From positions 1 to 16,688 of the forward strand of contig JAOTVO010000027.1 in NCBI GenBank assembly GCA_029863355.1: a stretch of 16,688 nt of DNA, in the 5' to 3' direction. Under the pieces are notes generated by a model that had not been told where the DNA came from, did not search any database, and was given only the letters and a program-made list of their open reading frames with translations. A program made the translations under genes and the position numbers. Position 1 is the first letter of the stretch, and each line of letters opens with the position of its first letter. Below, piece after piece: positions 8,663-16,500 of this stretch. The DNA is from Candidatus Krumholzibacteriia bacterium (lineage in GTDB: Bacteria; Krumholzibacteriota; Krumholzibacteria; WVZY01; JAKEHA01).

Positions 8663-9868
8663 GTGCCCTCACAGATGAAGCGAATCGTCCTGCTCGGGTC
8701 CACGGGATCGATCGGGCGGAGCGTGTTGGACGTCGTCGCCCGCCATCCGGAGCGCTTCGACGTGGTCGGTCTGGCCGCCCGCCGCGACGTGGATGCGCTG
8801 CGCGCGCAGTGCACCGCGCACGCGCGCGCGCGCGTGGCCATGGCGGACGAGAAGGCGCACGCCGCGCTGACGGCGGACGGCGCGCTCGCCAAGCGGTCGG
8901 TCGGCGGCGGCGGCGAGGCCCTCTCCGCGCTGGTTGCGGAGACGCGCCCCGACCTCGTCGTCAACGCCGTGGTCGGCTTCGCCGGCCTGGCGCCGACCCT
9001 CGCCGCGCTCGAAGCAGGCATACCGGTTGCGATCGCCAACAAGGAGACCGTCGTCACGGGAGGCGAGATTCTCATGGAGGCGGCGCGCGCCGGCGGCGCC
9101 CGCCTCATTCCCATCGACAGCGAGCACGTGGCGGTGGACCAATGCCTGCGCGGCGAGCGCGGGGAGGACGTGGACAAGGTCTGGTTGACCGCGTCGGGCG
9201 GGGCGCTGCGCGACCGGCCGCTCTCGACGCTCGCTGGCGCCACCGTCGCGGACGTACTCGCGCACCCCACGTGGAACATGGGGAGGAAGATCACGGTGGA
9301 CAGCGCGACCCTGGTCAACAAGGGGCTCGAGATCATCGAGGCGCACTGGCTCTTCGGGATTCCATACGCGAAGATCGACGCCGTCATCCACCCGCAGTCG
9401 ATCGTGCACGCGCTGGTCCAGTTCGTCGACGGCTCCATCGTGGCTCAGCTCGCCGAGCCGGACATGCGGCTGCCCATCCTGTACGCGCTCTCGCACCCCG
9501 CGCGGATCGGCTCGCCGCTGCGTCACGACGTGCTCGCGTTTCCGGACCTGACCTTCGCGCCCGTGGACGCGGCGCGCTACCCGTGCTTCGCGCTGGCGCT
9601 GGCGGCCGCGCGCGAGGGCGGCAACGCCCCGACCATCCTCAACGCGGCCAACGAGGTGGCCGTGGAGGCGTTCCTGCAGGGCCGCGTCGCATTTGCCGCC
9701 ATCGGCGAGATCGTCGAGGCGGCGCTGGCCGGCGTGGAGCGCGTCCGTGTGCGCGCGCTCGATGACATCGTAACGACGGACCGGTTGACGCGGCGCTGGA
9801 TCGCGGAGCGCTTCCCCGTGGGGTCGGGGCGCGCGCGCGACGAAGCCGCGGGAGGAGGCGCATGCTGA
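8663..9868 (+). CDS. dxr: 1-deoxy-D-xylulose 5-phosphate reductoisomerase
   Basis: Dxr rearranges and reduces DXP to MEP with NADPH, committing carbon to the MEP isoprenoid pathway. The product is 401 residues from GTG 8663, or 397 from ATG 8675, which gives the classic MKRIVLLGSTGSIGRS start; the GTG has only a weak AGTAGG upstream. Seen are the NADPH motif GSTGSIG (12-18), NKETVVTGGE (126 onward), metal ligands Asp152, Glu154 and Glu223 in DSEH and NKGLE, HPTWNMGRKITVDSATLVNK (from 201) and the C-terminal NAANEVAVEAFL. The flexible loop motifs differ from the common form: DSEHVAVDQ in place of DSEHxAIFQ, and TASGGAL in place of TASGGPF. The gene overlaps rseP by 7 bases. Confidence 0.95.
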   Translation: MPSQMKRIVLLGSTGSIGRSVLDVVARHPERFDVVGLAARRDVDALRAQCTAHARARVAMADEKAHAALTADGALAKRSVGGGGEALSALVAETRPDLVVNAVVGFAGLAPTLAALEAGIPVAIANKETVVTGGEILMEAARAGGARLIPIDSEHVAVDQCLRGERGEDVDKVWLTASGGALRDRPLSTLAGATVADVLAHPTWNMGRKITVDSATLVNKGLEIIEAHWLFGIPYAKIDAVIHPQSIVHALVQFVDGSIVAQLAEPDMRLPILYALSHPARIGSPLRHDVLAFPDLTFAPVDAARYPCFALALAAAREGGNAPTILNAANEVAVEAFLQGRVAFAAIGEIVEAALAGVERVRVRALDDIVTTDRLTRRWIAERFPVGSGRARDEAAGGGAC

Positions 9869-11247
9869 CGACGATCGTGGCGGGGATGTTCGTTCTGGGC
9901 GTGGTCGTGCTCGTACACGAGTTCGGGCACTTCATCGTCGCCAAGAAGGCGGGGGTGTTCGTCAAGACCTTCTCGGTGGGTTTCGGCCGCAAGATCCTGC
10001 GGCGGCGCATCGGGGACACGGTCTACGCCCTCTCTGTGCTGCCCTTCGGCGGCTACGTGAAGTTCGCCGGCGAGTCCGAATTCGGCGGGGAGGTGGAGGA
10101 GACTGCCGCGGAAGACGAGCCACCCCCCGGCCCCAACGACGAGATCCCCGACCGCGACATCCCGCCCTCGCGCTATTTCCTGCGCAAGCGCGGGAGCGTG
10201 CGCGCGGCGGTGCTCCTCGCCGGACCCTTCATGAACTACGTGACCGCCGTGGTGCTCTACATCGGCGTGTTCTTCGTGCAGGGCGTGCAGGTGGTACCGA
10301 CGCGGACCATCGGCGAGGTGACCCCGGGCGGTCCCGCCGACTCGGTGGGAATTGCCGCCTTCGACGAGATCCTCGCCGTCGACGGGGAGCTCGTGGGCGA
10401 CTGGTCGGAGGTGCAGGCGCCGTTCGTCGCCGACGCCACCGCCGAGCGGACGTTGCGGCTGCTGCGAGGGGGCGAGGAGATCGAGGTCGCGTTCCGCCCC
10501 CGGGTGATCGAGGGGCGTGTGCAGCTCGGCTTCGCCCCGCACATCACCTCGCGCATCGGCCGCGTGCAGAAGGGCAAGCCGGCCTGGCAAGCCGGCATCC
10601 GCTCGGGGGACGTGATCGAGGCCATCGCCGATACCGTCGTGACCACCTACGACGAAGTGCGCCGGATGATCCACGCGCGGCCGGGCGTCCCCGTCGCCAT
10701 CCGATGGCGGCGCGACGGTGTGGCGCGCGCGGACACGGTGGTGCCCGAGCCCAAGGAGGTGCTCCAGGCCGGGAGCGGGAGTGAATTCACCACCGTCGGC
10801 GCCATCGGCGTCGGCCCTCTCTACGAGCGCCGGCGGGAGAGTCTGTTCGCGTCCGCCAGGGACGGTTTTTCCGCCGCCAACGGCATGATCGCGACCATCG
10901 TGGTCTACCTGAAGCAGCTGTTCACGGGGCGCATGGGGGTCAGGACGCTGGGGGGGCCGATTCTCATCACGCAGATGGCCGGGGACGTGGCCAACTGGGG
11001 CTTCGACTATCTGCTCCTGTTTCTCGCCTTCTTCAACATCAACCTGTGCATCTTCAACTTGCTTCCCCTGCTGCCGTTCGACGGGGGGCACCTGGCGCTC
11101 CTGACGTGGGAGGGTGTCACGAGGCGGCCGATCAACCGGCGGCTGCGCGAGTGGATGACGCAGGGCGGTTTCGTCCTCATCATCCTGTTGATGGCTTTTG
11201 TCGTGATGCTGGACCTGAGCCGCTGCTCAGGGGTTGTGCGTCTTTGA
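9862..11247 (+). CDS. rseP: Site-2 zinc metalloprotease RseP
   Basis: RseP cuts membrane-embedded substrates such as anti-sigma factors and leftover signal peptides. The 461-residue protein starts with a membrane helix holding HEFGH (19-23), the zinc-binding and catalytic site. It continues with the VKTFSVGFGRKIL and LPFGGYVKFAGE hairpin, then GPFMNYVTAVV. Two PDZ domains follow, at about residues 145-220 and 225-300 (GEVTPGGPADSVGI and RVQKGKPAWQAGIRSGDV). The C-terminal membrane motif NLLPLLPFDGGH carries the third zinc ligand, Asp407. An acidic proline-rich insert (EETAAEDEPPPGPNDE) lies before the first PDZ. GGAGGAGG (9851-9858) precedes the ATG. The 3' end overlaps a convergent small gene by 21 bases. 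Confidence 0.96.
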   Translation: MLTTIVAGMFVLGVVVLVHEFGHFIVAKKAGVFVKTFSVGFGRKILRRRIGDTVYALSVLPFGGYVKFAGESEFGGEVEETAAEDEPPPGPNDEIPDRDIPPSRYFLRKRGSVRAAVLLAGPFMNYVTAVVLYIGVFFVQGVQVVPTRTIGEVTPGGPADSVGIAAFDEILAVDGELVGDWSEVQAPFVADATAERTLRLLRGGEEIEVAFRPRVIEGRVQLGFAPHITSRIGRVQKGKPAWQAGIRSGDVIEAIADTVVTTYDEVRRMIHARPGVPVAIRWRRDGVARADTVVPEPKEVLQAGSGSEFTTVGAIGVGPLYERRRESLFASARDGFSAANGMIATIVVYLKQLFTGRMGVRTLGGPILITQMAGDVANWGFDYLLLFLAFFNINLCIFNLLPLLPFDGGHLALLTWEGVTRRPINRRLREWMTQGGFVLIILLMAFVVMLDLSRCSGVVRL

Positions 11248-11598
11248 GCTGTCGGCCGCCGGCGGCGCCTCGCGGAGCCGCTTCTCGATCTCGTCGAAGA
11301 CGACGGCCCATCGCTCCGGATTCCGGCCGACGGTCGCGATGGCGTTGGAGACGCGCAGGGTGTCGATGGTGCCCTCGAGCCTCGTGAAGAGGCTCTCGGC
11401 GACGGCGGGCTGCTGCCGGAGATACGTCTCGGCGCCGCGCACCTCGACGTAGGCCTCCACGAGGAAGCGCTCGTCCTCGGTCAGGGCCAGGGGGTCGGGC
11501 GGGCTCTCGCCGCGCTCGCAAGAGAGGGCGGCGACGAGCAGCGTTCCGGCGAGCAGCCGGACGAAGCCGCGCGAGCGAATCTGGGAGGCGGGTCGCAA
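11227..11598 (-). CDS. Small predicted lipoprotein of unknown function, inverted between rseP and the Omp85 gene
   Basis: This 123-residue protein is not recognised. It starts at TTG (11598, minus strand) with GAGGA five bases upstream, a much better ribosome site than those of the longer GTG 11640 or TTG 11610 options. It has an arginine-rich start, a hydrophobic stretch (FVRLLAGTLLVAALSC) and a lipobox-like ALSC with Cys27, so export and lipidation are likely although the -3 residue is alanine. The mature part is acidic and probably helical: LTEDERFLVEAYVEVRGAE, then IDTLRVSNAIATVGRNPERW, ending with a charged EIEKRLREA. Codon third positions are strongly G/C in this frame, which supports coding. 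In layout it recalls the small DUF4296-type lipoproteins, but I cannot claim membership. Its 3' end overlaps rseP by 21 bases. Confidence 0.7.
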   Translation of the reverse strand: MRPASQIRSRGFVRLLAGTLLVAALSCERGESPPDPLALTEDERFLVEAYVEVRGAETYLRQQPAVAESLFTRLEGTIDTLRVSNAIATVGRNPERWAVVFDEIEKRLREAPPAADSSKTHNP

Positions 11599-11599
11599 C

Positions 11600-13561
11600 G
11601 TGTTCCTCAATGCGGGCCAGGGGTACAGTCCTGCATACACCGGGAGGCGTGCGCGTGTCAAGCTGACGCGCCTCTTCCTGGCCGCGGCCGTGGGCACGGC
11701 CGCTCTGGCCGCGCCGGCGTCCGCGCAGGAGGAGCCGGTCGGCGGCGCCTTCGTCAACCGCATCGTCATCAAGGGTAACGAGGGGATCTCGAGCAAGGAC
11801 CTCATGCGCCGCATGCGCACGAAGGAGCCGTCCTTCTTCGCCATCTTCAGCAAACCCCGCTACAGCCCGTCGCTCTTGCGCCGCGACATCGCGGCCCTGG
11901 AGGCCTACTACCACTCCACGGGCTACTTCGAGGCCGGCGTCGCCCTGGATCGCCTGGAGTACTCGGCCGACCAGCGCTTCGTCGATATCCACATCGTGGT
12001 CGACGAGGGACGCCCCACGGTGGTCTCGTCGGTGCGCTTCTCGTCGAACACCCTGCTCGAGCACAAGGAGCTGCGCAGGGGACTGCTGTTGTCGGAGGGG
12101 AAGCCGTACAACGCCTCGCTCCTGGCCACGGACGTCTACGCGATCAAGGGGAAGTACTACGACCGCGGATACCTGGCCGTGAGCGTGCAGGAGTCCGTGC
12201 GGGTCTACGACTACCGGGCGGAGATCACCTACCACGTGGAGCCGGGCACGCAGGTGACCGTGCGCGAGATCGAGGTCACCGGTAACGCGCTGGTCAAGCC
12301 GTCGGTGATCGAGAAGGAGTTCACGTTCCGCCGCGGCGACGTGTGCCGCTTCGACAAGCTGCAGGAGACCAAGCGGAACCTCTTCGAGACGGGCTTGTTC
12401 ACCGTGGTGGATATCAACCCGATCAACCTGGACCCGCTGGAGCGTACCGTGGACGTGCGCGTGCGCGTGCGCGAGCGCAGGCCGAGCTACGTGGAGGCGG
12501 GTTTCGGCGTGGGCAACGTAGTGGGCAGCCGCGTGTCGGCGGAGTGGGGCACGCGCAACCTCTTCGGCACCGGCCGCACCCTGCGGGGAAAGGCCGAGTA
12601 CGGCTTCGACCTCTTTCGCAGCGAGGGGATCGACTTCGACCAGCTGCAGGTGGAGAACATCTTCTGGCGCTACGACGTGTTTTTCCAGCAGCGGCGCGTG
12701 TTCGGCACCAAGCTGAACTTCGGTGCCGAGACGTTCATCGAGCGGGACCGGTCGGTGCAGGACGTGAGCGTGCGCCGCATCGGTGTGGCGGTGGGCGCCC
12801 TGCGGCGCTTCGGCCGGCTGACGGAGGTCACTACGGATTTCTCGGTCGAGGACATCGAGCGCCAGGCCTTCGGCGGGCCCGTCGAGGCGTCCGCCTCGCA
12901 CATCCTGGGCGCGAGCGCGAGCCGCGACGCGCGCGACTTCGTGCTCAATCCGCGCGCCGGCATCTACCGTATCGTGCGCCTGCAGGTGGCGGGCGGGATC
13001 CTGGGCGGGAAGAACGATTTCTACACGGCCAGCGCGTCGTTCCAGTGGTACGACCCGCTCGTGCAGTGGGCGATCCTGGCCGTGCGCGCGCGCGTCGGCT
13101 TCGGCGACGCGTACGGGCGCTCGCCGGAAGTGCCCTTCGAGAACCGCTACTTCCTGGGCGGCGGTAACTCGGTGCGCGGCTACAACGAGAACTCCCTGGG
13201 ACCGAGGGCGACGGACGAGCTGGGCCGAGAGGTCGTGGTGGGGGGCGAGTTCCTGCTGCTCACCAACATCGAGGTGCGCCACTCGATCCCGCTCCTCTCG
13301 CGCTGGAACTTCAGCGGGGCCGTATTCATCGACGGGGGCAACGTGTGGGAGTCGGCGAGCAGCGTGAGCGTGGAGAACTTCCGGCTCGCCGCCGCCGCCG
13401 AGGACGTCACCGTCGACGACTACCGCTACACGGTGGGGCTGGGGCTGCGCTACAACACGCCCGTGGGCCCGATCCGTCTCGACTACGGCGTCCCCATCAA
13501 GCGCGACACCTACAACGACAACTCGGGGCGTTTTCACCTCACGCTGGGGCAGATCTTCTAG
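11600..13561 (+). CDS. Omp85 outer-membrane assembly protein, BamA/TamA family, about three POTRA domains
   Basis: Omp85 proteins fold beta-barrels into the outer membrane. From GTG 11600 the product is 653 residues. A hydrophobic stretch ending APASA (cut after about residue 42) is a signal peptide. Three POTRA-like units follow, about residues 51-137, 138-216 and 217-293, the third with REIEVTGNALVKPSVIEKEF. The barrel (about 295-653) has the VRGY motif (525-528) and ends in phenylalanine (FHLTLGQIF), the sorting signal. BamA usually has five POTRA domains and about 800 residues, whereas TamA has three; TamB lies 3 bases downstream, favouring TamA, while the rseP neighbourhood favours BamA. 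The start is uncertain: GTG 11600 gives a long n-region, and a better GGGAGG plus GTG at 11655 is out of frame. Confidence 0.9.
   Translation: MFLNAGQGYSPAYTGRRARVKLTRLFLAAAVGTAALAAPASAQEEPVGGAFVNRIVIKGNEGISSKDLMRRMRTKEPSFFAIFSKPRYSPSLLRRDIAALEAYYHSTGYFEAGVALDRLEYSADQRFVDIHIVVDEGRPTVVSSVRFSSNTLLEHKELRRGLLLSEGKPYNASLLATDVYAIKGKYYDRGYLAVSVQESVRVYDYRAEITYHVEPGTQVTVREIEVTGNALVKPSVIEKEFTFRRGDVCRFDKLQETKRNLFETGLFTVVDINPINLDPLERTVDVRVRVRERRPSYVEAGFGVGNVVGSRVSAEWGTRNLFGTGRTLRGKAEYGFDLFRSEGIDFDQLQVENIFWRYDVFFQQRRVFGTKLNFGAETFIERDRSVQDVSVRRIGVAVGALRRFGRLTEVTTDFSVEDIERQAFGGPVEASASHILGASASRDARDFVLNPRAGIYRIVRLQVAGGILGGKNDFYTASASFQWYDPLVQWAILAVRARVGFGDAYGRSPEVPFENRYFLGGGNSVRGYNENSLGPRATDELGREVVVGGEFLLLTNIEVRHSIPLLSRWNFSGAVFIDGGNVWESASSVSVENFRLAAAAEDVTVDDYRYTVGLGLRYNTPVGPIRLDYGVPIKRDTYNDNSGRFHLTLGQIF
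11632..11661 (-). promoter_or_regulatory. Possible promoter of the inverted lipoprotein gene
   Basis: Read on the minus strand, a perfect TTGACA (11661 down to 11656) is followed after 18 bases by TATGCA (11637 to 11632), 33 bases before the TTG start. The -10 is a poor match. The element lies within the proposed signal-peptide region of the divergent Omp85 gene. Confidence 0.35.
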
Positions 13562-13564
13562 GCC

Positions 13565-16500
13565 ATGGCCGCCGATCGGAAGAAGCGCAGAGCCGGTATC
13601 AAGCGGCCGCTCTCCTACGCGGTGGCCGTGGTGGTCACGCTGGTGATCGCCGCGGTGATTCTGACGCGCAGCCCGCTCCTGCCCTACGAGGTGGCGCGCT
13701 ACGTGAACGACCACTACCTGGGAGACTCGCCCTTCCAGTTCCGATGCGGGCGTATCTCGGGGAACCTGTTCCGGCGCGTGGTGCTTTCGGACGTGTCGCT
13801 GCGCTACCACGCGCGCGACGCCTCCTTCGACGTGTTCCGCGCCGGCGAGATCGAGATTGTGTACAGCCTGCGCGACGTGCTGCGGCTGAACCTCATCGTG
13901 GACGACCTGGCGCTGCGCGACGTCGCCATCCGCGTGCAGCAGGGCGAGGATGGTGACCTGGTCCTGCCCGTGCCCATGTTCGAGCGAGGCGTGCCGCGCG
14001 CAGCGCCGCTCTCGCCGCGCGTCGACGTGCGTGCCTTCGCGGTGGACGGGCTCCAGGTGGCCTTCGGCGGCGGCGGCCGCGAGCTGGCCGTGCGCGACGT
14101 CCGCCTGGCGGGCTCGTTCCGCTACGAGAAGGGCGTGGGCGCGCTGCGCGTCGGGGAGGGCGCCGCCTATTTGATCGATTCCGAACGCTCGATATCGGAG
14201 TTGCGCTTCGACCTGTTCCACGAAGGCGGAACCTTGCGCGTGCGCGACCTGCTCGTGCGTCTCGACGAATCGCTGGTGACGGGGAGCGGCGAGTACGGCA
14301 ACGGGCGCTTCGCGGGACTGCGCGCCGTGTTCAACCCCATATCGCTGGGCGAGGTGCACGCGCTGGGGCTGGCGCCGCCGATGACGGGCGAGTTCGGCGG
14401 GCACGTGGTCGTCGACGGCGCGCTCGACTCGCTCCGGGTGAGCGGCATGCTGACGGGCACGGGCTTCGGTCTGGCGCTCACCGGGCTCTCCTTCCGGGGA
14501 CTGGTGGTGGGCGGCGTGCTCGACCTGGCCGAGATCGAAGGCGATGTCTTCGGCAGCCGCGTGCACGGAGCATTCCGCTACGACCTCGCCGGCACGCATG
14601 ACGTCGCCTTCGAAGGCGACTGCGAGCACCTCGACCTGCGCCACGGCTTCGTGCGCGATCCCGGGGTGCCCACCATGAGCCTCACCGGCCGTCTGCGCTT
14701 CGACCACCAGGCGGCGGCCGGGCGCTACGCCTTCGACGCCACGCTGGGTCCCTCGTCGCTCGCGGGCTACGAGTTCCAGTCGGGAGCGGCCCGGGGCACG
14801 TACACCGTGGGCGTCGGCCTGGAGATGACGCGCGCCGTGCTGGCGCGCGAGGGCTACACGGTGGAGGCGCAGGGACGCATCGCCGCCGACGGCGTGTTCG
14901 ACGCCGTGGTCCGCGCCGACGGCGACGACTTCGCCTACTTCTGGGACTTCTTCGACCTGCCGCGCATCGAGGGCGGCGTGTCGATCACGGCGCGCGTAAC
15001 CGGGCCGGTCGACGACCTGCGCGTCAACCTCAACGGCGCGGTCAACGGCGTGCGCTTTCTCTTCGCCAGCGTGGATTCGGGGCGCGTGCAGGCCGAGGTG
15101 CGCGGCGTGGGCGGGCCCAGCCCCTCGCTGCGCCTGGGCCTGGGCGGCGCGCGCGGGCGTGTCTTCGGCGTGCCCTGCGAGCGCCCGCAGGTCTACCTCG
15201 AGGTGGATTCGGGCGTGGTGGACGTGCGCGAGGCGCGCATCGCGCGCGGCGACACGACCCTGGCGGCGAGCTTCGTGGTCCGACCGCAGCCCGACGGCAC
15301 GGCGCGCATCGACGTGCGCCGCGCCGCGGTGAACGCCGTGGGCACCACGTGGACGCTCGCCGCCCCCACCGTCATCCACGACCAGTTTGGCGTGGTGCGC
15401 ATCGACTCGCTCGTGCTCCGCTCGCCGCACGGCTCGCTGGGCGTGGCGGGGAGCTACGCCCCCGACGGGGCGGGCTGGGATCTCGATCTATGGGGCCAGC
15501 ACGTGGACGTCGGCGTGCTGGCCGCGCTCTTGCCCGCGGTGGCCGCCGACGGGGACGCCACCTTCCACGCGAGCATCCGCGGGGCGGCCGAGCAGCCGCG
15601 CATCGACCTCTCGCTCGAGGCGCGCCGCGGATTCGTGGACAGCGTCGCCTTCGACGCGCTCTCGGCTTCGGCCCGCTTCGACGCCTCCGGCTACCACCTC
15701 GAGCGCCTGCGCCTGGTCGCGGCGGGGGACACGCTCCACGCCGCCGGAGACTGGGGACACCGCACGCCGCCGCGGCGGCTCTGGGAGGAAGGCCTCGGCG
15801 AGGCGGGGCGCTCGGCGAAGCTGGCCGTGCGCGCGCGGGCCGCGCGTTTTCCCGTCAACACCGTGGCCGCGCTCCTGCGCCGGGCGCCCGTGGCCGCCGC
15901 CGCGTACACGGGCACCGTGGACGTCGCCGGCACGCTCGAGCGGCCGCGCATCGCGGCGGACGGCGTGCTCGAGCCGCGCGCGGGACCGGGGCTGCGCTTC
16001 CCGGCGCTGGCCGTGCGCGGCGCATGCGCCGACGGCGTGCTGCGCATCGACGAGGTGGACGTGCGCGGCCCCTTCGACGCCCGCTTCACGGGAACGCTGC
16101 CGCTGCGCGTCTCCTTCACCGGGCCCTCGTCGCTCGACTCGACGGGCACGGTCGCGCTCGACTTCGAGATCCTCGAGAGCGACCTCGCCCTCGTGCAAAA
16201 GCACCTGCCCGGCGTGCGCGAGGCGTCGGGCGCGGTGGCCGGGCGCGGGAGCCTGCGCGGGACGCTAGACCGCCCCGTCCTGTCGGGCGAGTTCACGTGG
16301 AGCGACGGCCGGCTGCGACTGGCTGGCCTGGAAGAGCGCTTCGAGGGCATCAACGCCCGCGTGCTGCTTGCCGGGAGTCAGGTCCGGCTCGCGTCGCTCA
16401 GCGCGCGCGGCGAGCAGAAGGGCGCCCTCTTCGCGTCCGGCACCGCCGACGTCGCGGGGTTGCGGCTTTCCGGCTACCGCTTCGACGTCACCCTGAGCGA

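Noticed and set aside
8815..8834. Twenty-base alternating purine-pyrimidine run (possible Z-DNA) in dxr
   Set aside because: It simply encodes Ala/Arg codons in a GC-rich gene and such runs are expected by chance here.
8278..9765. Plus-strand open frame of 495 codons overlapping cdsA and dxr
   Set aside because: Arginine/glycine-rich shifted-frame translation; both real genes lie in other frames with full motif sets.
9577..11091. Minus-strand open frame of 504 codons opposite dxr and rseP
   Set aside because: Low-complexity His/Arg/Glu-rich translation; the plus strand shows all Dxr and RseP catalytic motifs.
11180..15430. Minus-strand open frame of 1416 codons antisense to the Omp85 and TamB genes
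   Set aside because: It is a by-product of high GC content: composition is His/Arg/Ala/Glu-rich without domains, while the plus strand over the same DNA encodes clear Omp85 and TamB proteins. It is in a different frame from the real lipoprotein gene at 11227-11598.
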